A DNA stretch of 36,678 nt from a virus: positions 1 through 36,678 of IMG/VR virus record IMGVR_UViG_3300045452_000041. One strand, 5' to 3'. Made by a program: the position numbers and the translations under genes. This document shows, piece after piece, positions 24,006 through 31,591 of this stretch (positions within the stretch are counted from its first letter, which is position 1; each line of letters begins with the position of its first letter). The notes beneath the pieces were generated by a model. The model did not search any database. It had not been told where the DNA came from and saw nothing but the letters and a program-made list of their open reading frames with translations.

Positions 24006-25291
24006 CCACCGTTAAGTATTTCCACCCCGCCATGGGCGGCGCTCCGGTCGTGAACAACAGCTGGGGCGACCTCACAAACCTGCTGGACGCCTGTCTGGTC
24101 AACGGCTTCAACCTGCGCAGCCCCAGTGGCGTTACGCGCGAGGGCCAGACCGTCACCATCACCTACGCGACGGCGCACGGCTACGAAACCAACCAGGTGA
24201 TCGAAGTCGCAGGGGCGGATCAGCCCGGCTACAACGGCCAGCACCGGGTGACCTTCACCACCGCGCAAAGCCTTCAGTTCGTCTTGCCGCAAGACGTGGC
24301 GCCAGTCACGCCTGCCACCGGCACCATCAGCACCAAGGCGGCTGCGCTCGGCTTTCAGACGGTGTTCACGGGCGCGAACAAGCGCGTCTACCGCTCGCCC
24401 AACATCCTGGGCAGCCGCCCCTTCATCCGCGTGGACGACAGCCTGCCCAATGGCTACACCACGACTTGGGCGAAGTTCGCGCGCGTCACCATCGCAGAAG
24501 CGATGTCGGACATCGATACCTTCCTGCCGGGCGGGCGCGCGCCCTTCAACCCCGACAACACCAATCAGAATGAGCTGGGAAACGGCGTGACCGGTACCGG
24601 CGGCGCTTACGGCTGGTACAAGTGGTACTACGCCACGGCTTACTCGAACAACGGCAACTCCATATCCGAAAGCTCCGGCGACGGCGGCAGCGTCGTCAAG
24701 CAATGGTTTCTGATTGGCGATGACCGGGGCTTCTATCTGCTGACTCCGCCGCGGAACAACTACGACTGCCGCTTCCTGTACGCGGCGGGCGAGTTCACCA
24801 GCTACAAGGTCGGGGACCAGTACAACTCGCTGCTGTGGGCGACCGACCGGTACGTGACAGCCGCGAGCACGCAGCAATATTGGCAGGACAGCGGCGGGCG
24901 CGCCACCCTGTTCGATTACGCCGGTCACGTCTGCATGAAGGCGTGGCACCAGACCGGCTACCCGATCCGCCTGGCCATGATGTCGCTGGTGCCGGCCGCG
25001 GTTCAGTACAACCTGGGCAATGTCGGTGGCGGCACCTTCCCTAACGGGCCGGACATGAGCCTGATCGCGCACCCCATCTACCTGCGCGAGGAGAACCCGT
25101 ACAACGTGCGCGGCGTGCTGCCCGGAGCGTACTTCGTGCTGCACGACAACCCCTACGCGCATCGGGAGGTTCTGGACAACGTACTGGGCATTCCCGGTCG
25201 CAAGATGATCTACGTCACGGCGGGTGGAACCGGAATCACCTACGGCAACAACGCGGGCATCCTGCTCGACCTGAGCGGGCCATGGAGGTAA
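24002..25291 (+). CDS. Virion structural protein, probable tail tip, unnamed family
   Basis: This 429-residue protein is coupled to the preceding gene by an ATGA overlap. It is rich in Gly, Asn, Tyr and Trp (YGWYKWYYATAYSNNGNSIS), as in phage surface proteins. An N-terminal module (about 36-100) has TREGQTVTITYATAHGYETN and VIEVAGADQPGYNGQHRVTF, which looks like a small beta domain found in phage tip proteins. The rest has no recognised domain. No transmembrane segment or signal is present. Together with the large gene before it and two smaller genes after it, it would form the distal tail structure; position is the main support, and receptor contact is possible but unproven. Confidence 0.68.
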   Translation: MTTVKYFHPAMGGAPVVNNSWGDLTNLLDACLVNGFNLRSPSGVTREGQTVTITYATAHGYETNQVIEVAGADQPGYNGQHRVTFTTAQSLQFVLPQDVAPVTPATGTISTKAAALGFQTVFTGANKRVYRSPNILGSRPFIRVDDSLPNGYTTTWAKFARVTIAEAMSDIDTFLPGGRAPFNPDNTNQNELGNGVTGTGGAYGWYKWYYATAYSNNGNSISESSGDGGSVVKQWFLIGDDRGFYLLTPPRNNYDCRFLYAAGEFTSYKVGDQYNSLLWATDRYVTAASTQQYWQDSGGRATLFDYAGHVCMKAWHQTGYPIRLAMMSLVPAAVQYNLGNVGGGTFPNGPDMSLIAHPIYLREENPYNVRGVLPGAYFVLHDNPYAHREVLDNVLGIPGRKMIYVTAGGTGITYGNNAGILLDLSGPWR

Positions 25292-25294
25292 TGC

Positions 25295-26305
25295 GTGCCC
25301 TATCCGCTCGACGAAACCTTCGCCACGGGAATTCCTGCCGGCTTCGCCCAAGTCGGCGGAAACGGCGCCGGCTTTTCCGCCACGCATAACGCGGCACAGG
25401 AGGCCGCGGACCTCGTCTTCGCTTCCAACCAGTCGTTCTGGCAAATCCTCCAAGCGGAGTTCGCCATCGACTTCTGGTTTGAGCTCGACGTCGAGTTGGT
25501 GGCCAAGACCATCTCCCAGTGGCACTTCGGCTTCTGGTTGTACTCCAACCAGGGCACCAACAACACGGGCAACTACGAAGGACACCGCGTTGCGTACAAC
25601 GCTTACAGTGGGTCGAACCACTCATGGCAGCGATGCTCCTGGACCAACGGCGGGTCGGAGTACAACAATCTTCACAGCGCGGAGTTCTTTGACAACTGGG
25701 TCGCTGCTGGTGCCGGGCAACGGCGCACCATTCGCCTCGACGCGCGCCGCACCGGAGTCGGCGGCAACAACTGGTGGGTGCTGCGCGTGTCCCACAGCTG
25801 CCAAGTGGTGGCCTACGAGTACCGGCGCGACTTCGGCGCGCTGCGGCCCGCAATCTTCGGCTACGGCTGCACCCTGCGCATCCACAGCGTCAAAGGCGCG
25901 CTGGACAGCGTCATCACGGAAACGGAGTTGCCCAAGGCGATCGCCAACACGGGTGGGCCAGACCACCTCCACATCCGAAAACAGGAGCGGGTGGAAACCA
26001 CGGTTCGGGCCCGACGCCACGACCAGGTGCTGCCGCGAGTCCATCAATTCCTCAGCGGTAATGGCAAGGTCGAGGGGACCGTGAAGCAGAAGGGCAGTCC
26101 AACCAACATCCCGGTGTGGCGGCGCGTCGTGCTGATCGACGAGAAATCCCAGACGCTGTTTCGCGAGACCTGGAGCGACCGCACCACAGGCGCGTACTGC
26201 TTTGATCAGGTCGCGCTCGGGCGCAATTACGCCGTTCTCAGCTACGACCACACCGGCGCTTTCCGCGCCGTGGTGGCCGACTCTGTTCAGGCGGTGCCGC
26301 GATGA
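25295..26305 (+). CDS. Virion structural protein with lectin-like and Ig-like parts
   Basis: This 336-residue protein uses GTG 25295, placed six bases after GGAGG (25284-25288). Residues about 1-200 resemble a concanavalin-like sandwich: SFWQILQAEFAIDFWFELDV, then aromatic strands with WHFGFWLYSNQGTNNTGNYE and GNNWWVLRVSHSCQVVAYEY. Such folds often bind sugars. Residues about 245-336 have the pattern of a carboxypeptidase-regulatory/Ig-like domain (GNGKVEGTVKQKGSPTNIPV, RETWSDRTTGAYCFDQVALG). Both are recognised by pattern only. A role in binding host surface glycans is a reasonable inference for a tail protein of this type. The end overlaps the next gene by four bases. Confidence 0.65.
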   Translation: MPYPLDETFATGIPAGFAQVGGNGAGFSATHNAAQEAADLVFASNQSFWQILQAEFAIDFWFELDVELVAKTISQWHFGFWLYSNQGTNNTGNYEGHRVAYNAYSGSNHSWQRCSWTNGGSEYNNLHSAEFFDNWVAAGAGQRRTIRLDARRTGVGGNNWWVLRVSHSCQVVAYEYRRDFGALRPAIFGYGCTLRIHSVKGALDSVITETELPKAIANTGGPDHLHIRKQERVETTVRARRHDQVLPRVHQFLSGNGKVEGTVKQKGSPTNIPVWRRVVLIDEKSQTLFRETWSDRTTGAYCFDQVALGRNYAVLSYDHTGAFRAVVADSVQAVPR

Positions 26306-26694
26306 TCACCATCACCACCAACCACAACATCTACCGCCTCAGCGGCTCGCTGCAGTTCCTGAGTGCCGGCGCCGGTAACCCTGGCGTGCGGATCTACGGT
26401 GGTGTGCGCCCGGCGGCGGCGAGCGATGCGCCGACGAGCGACATGCTGGCAGAGATTCCGCTTACCAAGCCCGCTGGCGTGATCGAAGGCGGCGTACTCA
26501 AGCTCACCCAAGCGAGCAACGGCTTCATCGTTGTCACAGGCGTTCCCACCTGGGCGCGGTTCGTGAGCGGCGACGGTGAAACCGCCTTCGATGCGGACGC
26601 GGGCGTTGGCGCAGGCGCCTGGGAGGTTGAGTTGGACAAGGACACCCTTTATGCGGGCGGCGAGGTCATGTTGGTGAACGCCCTGCTGGGGTGA
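26302..26694 (+). CDS. Small tail-operon protein, unknown
   Basis: This 130-residue protein is coupled to its neighbours: ATGA overlap at 26302 and a single base before the next ATG. It is mostly beta and hydrophobic (ITITTNHNIYRLSGSLQFLS, VVTGVPTWARFVSGDGETAF, AGGEVMLVNALLG) with a net negative charge. Many phages that carry this set have a gene of about this size here, but I do not recognise a named family. It may be a small Ig-like or tip-cap domain. No catalytic motif or membrane segment is visible. Confidence 0.62.
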   Translation: MITITTNHNIYRLSGSLQFLSAGAGNPGVRIYGGVRPAAASDAPTSDMLAEIPLTKPAGVIEGGVLKLTQASNGFIVVTGVPTWARFVSGDGETAFDADAGVGAGAWEVELDKDTLYAGGEVMLVNALLG

Positions 26695-26695
26695 G

Positions 26696-28627
26696 ATGAC
26701 CGATCTCGTCTTTGGAGGTGCGCAAGAGCGCGACCCACACCTGGTATTTGGGACTGCCGACGAAGTCACGATCCCGCTCACCTCGGCGACGATCTCCGGG
26801 ACGCTGCCGCTGCCGCGCTTGTCGGCGCGGATCGGATGGATTGCGCAGGCGCGAGTCGTCGCCACGCTTCCGCCACCGACCCTGAAGGCGCAGGTCTGGC
26901 GGGTTGCGCAGGCGCAAGCCCTCGCGCAATTGCCTGGTCTCAGCCTGGCTGCGTCGGCCAAGTACCTAACCAACACCCAGCGCCCGACGGTTCGCGCCAT
27001 GAACGCAACGTGGCAGGAGACGGACGGCCAGCTTCGGGGCGTCGGCACCGGGCACAGCGATACGCGCGCAGCGCCGCAGGGCTGGGCACCACCGTGGCAG
27101 GCCGCTCGTGCGATCCCCACCGGCATCGCGGCGCGCCGTCCTGGCCGTGTGGACCGCACGCCCGTTCGGCACGCGGCGCCGTTCCAGCGAGGTGCTGCGC
27201 GCGGCGTGTCCATCCATTTCACGCACCAGGACGCGACGCCGCGTTGGCGCAGCCTTCACGGTCATTTCCAAGACGGCCACGACGTGCGCAATGCGACGCG
27301 CTTTTCGCATCAGGACGGCCACCGTGGCGCCCGCCCGCATCGGGATGGTCGCCAGCAGGTTGCGACGGCGCTGCACCGGAAATTCGGCGCGGCCTACCAG
27401 ACCGCAGCCTATTTCGGCCAGGGCTGGGCGAGCCGTTTCCAAGCTGGCGCGCCGCCCCTGACAGGCGTTTCCCTTCGCCCGGGGAAGCCGCCCCCGCCAA
27501 ATGCGCCGCCGATTTACTCGGGCGACCTGCTCTTCCAGTTCCCGTTGCGCCATGGCCACGTACACCTGGTCTTCGGTGAGCACCTCGGCACTGATGCACC
27601 TGCGCCTGGCGAGCCCACTGTCGTTCCGATCCGAAAGGTCTATCTCGTGATCAACAACGTCAGCCTGCATCGCGTCGCTGATGGTGCGCTGGTGCCTGCT
27701 TTTTCTCTGACGCTGAGCCTGGACGCCGACAGTTGGACCTGGGGCTTCAGTGCGTCGCTACCGGCAAGTGCGCAGGCTCTGATCGAAGCCGCCACCGGCC
27801 CGGTGGAGCTGCGGGCCCTGGTCAATGGCACCGAGTTCCGGGTGCTTTCCGAGAACATCAGCCGGGAGCGCAGCTTCGGGGAGGCCAGCATCCGAATCTC
27901 CGGGCGTGGGCACAACGCCGTGCTCGCCGCGCCCTATGCACCGGTGATGACCTTCTCCAACGCCGAAGGCCGCACCGCTCGCCAGCTGATGGACGACGTG
28001 CTCACCTTGAACGGCGTCCCGCTCGGCTGGACGGTCGACTGGGAGCTCGCAGACTGGAATGTGCCGGCGCGAGCCTTCTCTCACCAGGGCACCTGGGTGG
28101 AGGCGCTCGCGAGCATTGCGGGCGCCGCCGGTGGCTACCTCCTGCCGCACGCTTCGGCTAAGGAGATCCGAGTACGTCACCGGTACCCGACTGCGCCGTG
28201 GCACTGGGATACCGTCACTCCCGACTACGTGCTACCAGTCGATGCCGTCGCGCGCGAGTCGCTGCGCTGGCTCGAGAAGCCAGCCTACAACCGGGTGTTC
28301 GTGTCCGGGCAGGATGTGGGCGTCCTCGGGCAGGTGACGCGCGCCGGTACGGCCGGAGACGTCCTGGCGCCCATGGTGGTTGACACCCTGATCACCGAGG
28401 CGGCCGCGGCGCGGCAGCGTGGCCGGGCTGTGCTGGCTGACACGGGGCCTCAGTTCGAAGTGAGCCTGCGGCTACCAGTGCTGGAAGAGACGGCAATTAT
28501 CGAGCCTGGCGCCTTCGTCGAGTACCAGGACGGAAGCGTGACGCGCCGCGGGGTTGTGCGCTCCACCCAGATCGAGGCCGGCATGCCGGAGGTCTGGCAG
28601 ACGCTGGGGGTGCAAGGCCGTGCATAA
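26696..28627 (+). CDS. Tail hub-like structural protein with His/Arg-rich insert
   Basis: This 643-residue protein has three parts. Residues 1-85 begin with MTDLVFGGAQERDPHLVFGT and have beta repeats with alternating Leu/Pro. Residues about 100-260 are Arg-, His- and Gln-rich and low in complexity, with recurring FTHQDATPRW, HFQDGHDVRN and FSHQDGHRGA units. From about 310 to the end is a well-ordered part (VYLVINNVSLHRVADGALVP, FRVLSENISRERSFGEASIR, GRTARQLMDDVLTLNGVPLG) that resembles the hub/baseplate proteins of other siphophages, which fold into beta barrels with inserted domains. VHLVFGEHLGTD near 285 echoes LVFG at the N-terminus. The final GTG start of the next gene overlaps this gene by eight bases. 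Function as tail-tip hub is inferred. Confidence 0.68.
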   Translation: MTDLVFGGAQERDPHLVFGTADEVTIPLTSATISGTLPLPRLSARIGWIAQARVVATLPPPTLKAQVWRVAQAQALAQLPGLSLAASAKYLTNTQRPTVRAMNATWQETDGQLRGVGTGHSDTRAAPQGWAPPWQAARAIPTGIAARRPGRVDRTPVRHAAPFQRGAARGVSIHFTHQDATPRWRSLHGHFQDGHDVRNATRFSHQDGHRGARPHRDGRQQVATALHRKFGAAYQTAAYFGQGWASRFQAGAPPLTGVSLRPGKPPPPNAPPIYSGDLLFQFPLRHGHVHLVFGEHLGTDAPAPGEPTVVPIRKVYLVINNVSLHRVADGALVPAFSLTLSLDADSWTWGFSASLPASAQALIEAATGPVELRALVNGTEFRVLSENISRERSFGEASIRISGRGHNAVLAAPYAPVMTFSNAEGRTARQLMDDVLTLNGVPLGWTVDWELADWNVPARAFSHQGTWVEALASIAGAAGGYLLPHASAKEIRVRHRYPTAPWHWDTVTPDYVLPVDAVARESLRWLEKPAYNRVFVSGQDVGVLGQVTRAGTAGDVLAPMVVDTLITEAAAARQRGRAVLADTGPQFEVSLRLPVLEETAIIEPGAFVEYQDGSVTRRGVVRSTQIEAGMPEVWQTLGVQGRA

Positions 28628-28841
28628 CCTCTACGAGCAATTCCGCCAGTTGATTCCGAACCCGTCGCTGCAGGTGGGCACCGCTATCGAAGTCGGAGCC
28701 GTCGTGATCACCGTGCAGTTGCCTGGTGGCGGCCGCATCAAGGCCCGTGGTAACGCTGCCCTCGGACAGAACGTGTTCGTGCGGGACGAGACCATCGAAG
28801 GCGTGGCGCCCGCCTTGCCCCTGGAGCTGATCGAGATCTGA
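28620..28841 (+). CDS. Small tail-tip protein, unknown
   Basis: A 73-residue protein starting at GTG 28620, inside the 3' end of the hub-like gene, after the G-rich run at 28606-28610; it ends just before a terminator. A longer frame from 28554 was rejected because it lies in the end of the preceding gene. The sequence has a short helix (NLYEQFRQLIPNPSL) and two or three strands (VVITVQLPGGGRIKARGN, VFVRDETIEGVAPALPLELI), giving a small barrel-like pattern seen in phage tip and spike cap proteins. No named family was identified. It is the last gene of the structural operon before the lysis genes. Confidence 0.68.
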   Translation: MHNLYEQFRQLIPNPSLQVGTAIEVGAVVITVQLPGGGRIKARGNAALGQNVFVRDETIEGVAPALPLELIEI

Positions 28842-28872
28842 ACCGCCCCGGTTCGACCTTTTACCCCTTGAG

Positions 28873-28909
28873 ACCCGCCCCTGCTTCCGCATCGGGCGGG
28901 TTTCGCATT
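28873..28909 (+). terminator. Intrinsic terminator after structural genes
   Basis: ACCCGCCC (28873-28880), a 13-base loop, GGGCGGGT (28894-28901), then TTCGCATTT. The 8-bp stem is perfect and GC-rich, with a mixed T-run after it. It lies between the last tail gene and the lysis genes, 22 bases before the next start codon, so it would lower rather than abolish lysis gene transcription. Confidence 0.6.
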
Positions 28910-28923
28910 TCTGGAGACCACCA

Positions 28924-29226
28924 ATGACTGAACCTGATCACAAGCCTGCGCTCGTGGAGAACATGCTCCTGCTGCGCAAAGAGGACTTCGACGAACTTCT
29001 CGACAGCGCTGCCGCGCGTGGGGCCGAGCGGGTCCTTGCCCATCTCGGCCTGGAAAGCGGCCACGCCGCGCGCGACATTCGCGAGCTGCGCGACCTGCTC
29101 GATGCCTGGCGCGACGCGCGCCGCACCGCGTGGCAAACGACCATCAAGGTCATCACCACCGGCATGCTCGCAGCGCTGCTGGTTGGCGCCGCCATCAAGC
29201 TGAAACTGCTCGGAGGTGGTCAATGA
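28924..29226 (+). CDS. Single-span membrane protein, lysis module (DUF6127-like)
   Basis: This 100-residue protein starts after CTGGAG at normal spacing. Residues 1-70 are soluble and helical (KEDFDELLDSAAARGAERVL, ARDIRELRDLLDAWRDARRT), and residues about 73-96 form one membrane span (IKVITTGMLAALLVGAAIKL). The form, a cytosolic helix pair plus one C-terminal span, is shared by holin partners of the XhlA type and by a phage family I associate with DUF6127. The next gene is a probable holin and the one after it a lysozyme, so this product probably takes part in timing or forming membrane holes. Its stop overlaps the next start (ATGA). Confidence 0.75.
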   Translation: MTEPDHKPALVENMLLLRKEDFDELLDSAAARGAERVLAHLGLESGHAARDIRELRDLLDAWRDARRTAWQTTIKVITTGMLAALLVGAAIKLKLLGGGQ

Positions 29227-29699
29227 TCGAGACTCTGCTTGGCGGCCTCCTCGGTGGGGCGTTCCGGCTGGCGCCCGAAATCCTCAAGTGGTTAGACCGC
29301 AAGGGCGAACGCGGGCACGAGCTCGCCATGCAGGACAAAGCGCTGGAGTTCGAGAAATTGCGCGGTGCGCAGCGGATGGCAGAGATCGGTGCCAGCGCGG
29401 ATGCCGCATGGAACGTCGGCGCGATCGAAGCTTTTCGCGAGGCCACGCGTGCGCAGGGTGAGCAGTCTGGTGTGCGCTGGGCCGACGCACTGTCCATCAG
29501 CGTCCGGCCGGTAATCACCTACTGGTTCATGGCGCTGTACTGCGCAGCGAAGACCGCGGCCTTCGCTGCGGCGGCGACCGGCGGCGCCGGTTGGGGCGCA
29601 GCAGTCCTGCACGGTTGGACCGATGCGGATCAGGCGCTGTGGGCGGGGGTGCTGAACTTCTGGTTCCTGGGGCGGGTGTTCGAGAAGGTGCGGTCTTGA
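29223..29699 (+). CDS. Probable holin (GTA 3-TM holin-like)
   Basis: This 158-residue protein starts at the ATGA overlap with the gene before it. The N-terminus has a Gly/Leu-rich amphipathic or membrane segment (IETLLGGLLGGAFRLAPEIL), followed by a charged helical region (LKWLDRKGERGHELAMQDKA, about 22-85). The C-terminal half has hydrophobic segments near 97-120 (VRPVITYWFMALYCAAKTAA) and 130-152 (ending AGVLNFWFLGRVFEKVRS). The arrangement resembles the three-span holin family first seen in gene transfer agents. It should form the pores that let the lysozyme, which has no signal peptide, reach the cell wall. A longer frame beginning at 29130 lies in the previous gene and was rejected. Confidence 0.75.
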   Translation: MIETLLGGLLGGAFRLAPEILKWLDRKGERGHELAMQDKALEFEKLRGAQRMAEIGASADAAWNVGAIEAFREATRAQGEQSGVRWADALSISVRPVITYWFMALYCAAKTAAFAAAATGGAGWGAAVLHGWTDADQALWAGVLNFWFLGRVFEKVRS

Positions 29700-30166
29700 T
29701 CGCCGTGCCGCAGGCGGCCATCGAGTTGGCCAAACGGTTCGAGGGCTTTCATCGCGTGCCGAAAGCCGATCCCGGCCGTGCGTATCCATACGTCTGCCCG
29801 GCCGGCTACTGGACGATTGGGTATGGTCGTTTGTGCGATCCAAAGCATCCTCCGATCACTGAAAGGGAAGCCGAGGTCTATCTCATGGCCGACCTGGCGA
29901 CCGCGCTCAATGCCACGCTGCGCTATTGCCCGGTGCTCGCAACTGAAACGGCAGGTCGGCTCGCAGCCATCGTGGATTTCACCTTCAATCTTGGAGCCGG
30001 CCGGCTGCAGACGTCGACGCTGCGAAGACGGATCAATCAGCGGGACTGGGCGGGTGCAGGGATTGAGTTGCGGCGGTGGGTCTACGGCGGCGGAAAGGTG
30101 CTGCCAGGGTTGGTTGCCCGGCGCGCTGCCGAAGCGACTTTGCTGACATGTCGCGCTTCTGACTGA
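29696..30166 (+). CDS. Endolysin, GH24-type lysozyme
   Basis: This 156-residue muramidase cuts the glycan strands of peptidoglycan. The family pattern begins IELAKRFEGF with the catalytic Glu16; Asp25 lies nine residues on, and Cys34 and Thr40 (CPAGYWTIGYG) match the second part of the Glu-x8-Asp/Cys-x5-Thr signature, with an insert between. Which of Asp25 or Cys34 serves as the second acid or nucleophile position is not clear. The C-terminal lobe has NLGAGRLQTSTLRRRINQRD and LPGLVARRAAEATLL. The start is TTG 29696, overlapping the holin stop (TTGA) and seven bases after AAGG; a GTG at 29705 is an alternative. No signal peptide or anchor is seen, so export depends on the holin. Confidence 0.9.
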   Translation: MIAVPQAAIELAKRFEGFHRVPKADPGRAYPYVCPAGYWTIGYGRLCDPKHPPITEREAEVYLMADLATALNATLRYCPVLATETAGRLAAIVDFTFNLGAGRLQTSTLRRRINQRDWAGAGIELRRWVYGGGKVLPGLVARRAAEATLLTCRASD

Positions 30167-30440
30167 CGGGCCCTCACGCAGCGGCCATTCTCCAGCGGCT
30201 CGTGGCCGGGCTCGGCATCGCTCTGCAGCAGCGATCCCCACGAAGGCCTCCCCTCCAGCGAGTGAAGAGATCGCCTAGTACCTGTCATGTTGCGACAAAC
30301 TCAGCCCGGGTTTCGGCTGCACCTGCCAATGGCATGGATGATCTCGTGCAGCAGACCTGCAGTGCTTCGGGTGCCGATTAACGGTTTTGTGGTGCTCGCA
30401 GAACTTGCTTGACAGCGACCGAACGCTGGATTGTTTTCCC
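30167..30440 (+). other. Gene-less stretch, probable right edge of prophage
   Basis: About 270 bases after the lysozyme with no convincing gene and no Rz/Rz1 spanin pair. The bases carry no tRNA and no repeat that can be matched within this window, but the prophage-to-chromosome change must fall near here because genes on the right are not phage-like. An attachment site could lie here; its partner would be outside the window. Confidence 0.4.
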
Positions 30441-30458
30441 TAGACCGACCTGTCTATT
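30431..30458 (+). promoter_or_regulatory. NemR-type operator within promoter
   Basis: TAGACCGACCTGTCTA at 30441-30456 differs at one base from the known palindromic NemR box TAGACC-N4-GGTCTA. It lies between a -35-like TTGTTT (30431-30436) and a -10-like TCTATT (30453-30458), with a 16-bp spacer, so bound repressor would block the promoter. The TetR-type gene just downstream is broken. Confidence 0.65.
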
Positions 30459-30472
30459 TAGTCCGCCCGGCC

Positions 30473-30843
30473 GTGGCCACCCACACCAAACAGCAGCTTC
30501 TCGAACAGGGCATGGCCATGCTGCTCAAGCATGGCTATCACGACCTCGGGATCACGGCCGTCCTCGCCACGAACATTCCCAAGGGCTCCTTCTATCTCAC
30601 TTCGCGTCGAAGGAAGACTTCGGACGGCAGGTCATCGACCTGTACATGAGTATCGTGCATGCCGGTCTGGACGCGACGCTCGGCGACCGTAGCTTGCCGC
30701 CACTCCAGCGCGTTCGGCGCTTTTTCGAGAAGACCGAGGAGAAGTATCGCGGCGAGGGCTATCTCGGTTGTCTATTAGGCGGCTTGGGTCAGGAGCTGTC
30801 CGGCGTCAGCGAGGAGTTTCGCCGCAAGGTGGAGCAGTGCAAG
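30473..30843 (+). pseudogene. TetR/AcrR-family regulator (NemR-like), frameshifted and truncated
   Basis: The N-terminus reads ATHTKQQLLEQGMAMLLKHG then a TetR helix-turn-helix ending NIPKGSFY, from GTG 30473. At 30596-30597 one base is missing: restoring it (TAT CAT CAC TTC) gives the standard SFYHHFASKEDFGRQVIDLY. The frame then continues through KYRGEGYLGCLLGGLGQELS and breaks off near 30840 after KVEQC, where family members have about 60 more residues. The lost portion is the dimer and ligand-binding end, so the product cannot work. NemR/AcuR regulators sense reactive electrophiles and control reductase genes; no such target follows. The remains meet the tail of the DUF202 gene, which points to a deletion joining the two. 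Confidence 0.8.
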
Positions 30844-31163
30844 GCGACGCCGAGAATCCCCGCCGCACTCGCAACCAGGGTTGCGAGTGACATGGCAAGC
30901 GGGGCAAGATGCGGAACTTCCATGTCCAGTCGCACGCCTGTCAGCAACTGGCGATGCCGATGCCTGCCGAACAGGAAGGCCGCAGCCGACGCACCCAGCA
31001 ACGCGACCGAGAGGGCCAGCAGCGGCCTCGACTCGTAAACAACGGCGGCGCGCAGGTGCAGCACTGCATTGAGCAGCAATCCCGATGCGGTGCGTGTCCA
31101 GGACAGCGCCGTGCGCTCAGGCTGCAGGCCAGGGTCGGCGGGTATCGGGGAAGACAGCAGCAA
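30789..31163 (-). CDS. DUF202 membrane protein, C-terminus altered
   Basis: A 124-residue protein with the DUF202 pattern: DPGLQPERTALSWTRTASGL at the start, then three membrane spans (about 22-40, 44-66, 86-110). It starts at TTG 31163, four bases after the stop of the other DUF202 gene, so the two are probably translated together. Such pairs (YidG/YidH in Escherichia coli) are inner-membrane proteins of unknown function. The last 15 residues (CSTLRRNSSLTPDSS) come from antisense reading of the broken TetR gene, showing that the normal end was lost at a junction near 30840-30846. The membrane part seems whole, so the protein may still be made. Confidence 0.75.
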   Translation of the reverse strand: MLLSSPIPADPGLQPERTALSWTRTASGLLLNAVLHLRAAVVYESRPLLALSVALLGASAAAFLFGRHRHRQLLTGVRLDMEVPHLAPLAMSLATLVASAAGILGVALHCSTLRRNSSLTPDSS

Positions 31164-31166
31164 AGC

Positions 31167-31574
31167 CTAGCCCCAGCGGGTGAAAGCGGCAATGAGCCCT
31201 GCAATGACGGCGCTTGCTGCGGACACCATGAGAGCAAGCATCCCGAGCGCCCGGGAATGGGGAAGCGGCCGCCTGTGTCGCATGGCTTGCTCATTCACCG
31301 ACCAGCGCTGGTAGGCGACCCAGGAAAGTCCCGCAGCCAGCAGGCACATGATGGCGGCGACGGCGACCACGATGGCATGCGGCTGAAGCTTGGTCGAAAA
31401 CTGGTCGAGCAGCACCCCCGCAGCCAGGATCGCCAGGGCCGTGCGGACCCAGGCAAGAAAAGTCCGCTCGTTCGCCAACGTGAACCGGTAGTCGGGCTCT
31501 TCGCCCAGTTGTCGCCATGCAGGCGTTCGTGGCTTGGCCACAAGTGACTGGCCACCTGGCGCGTTACGGTTCAC
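31167..31574 (-). CDS. DUF202 membrane protein, YidH-like
   Basis: A 135-residue protein. After a polar N-terminus comes the family hallmark PDYRFTLANERTFLAWVRTA, then three spans: about 43-60 (LAILAAGVLLDQF), 65-85 (AIVVAVAAIMCLLAAGLSWV) and 110-130 (ALGMLALMVSAASAVIAGLI). YidH-type proteins are small inner-membrane proteins of unknown function. GTG 31574 was chosen because family members have a short N-terminus; a longer open frame reaches 31676 without support. Directly before this start lies a run of seven GA pairs on the coding strand, where the ribosome site should be. The second DUF202 gene follows after three bases, so they form an operon. Confidence 0.78.
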   Translation of the reverse strand: MNRNAPGGQSLVAKPRTPAWRQLGEEPDYRFTLANERTFLAWVRTALAILAAGVLLDQFSTKLQPHAIVVAVAAIMCLLAAGLSWVAYQRWSVNEQAMRHRRPLPHSRALGMLALMVSAASAVIAGLIAAFTRWG

Positions 31575-31577
31575 TTG

Positions 31578-31591
31578 TCTCTCTCTCTCTC
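31578..31591 (-). repeat. Dinucleotide repeat (GA)7 at the ribosome site
   Basis: Seven GA pairs on the minus strand, three bases upstream of the proposed GTG at 31574. A repeat in this place can change length by slippage and alter ribosome binding. No other Shine-Dalgarno sequence is visible for the gene. Confidence 0.6.
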
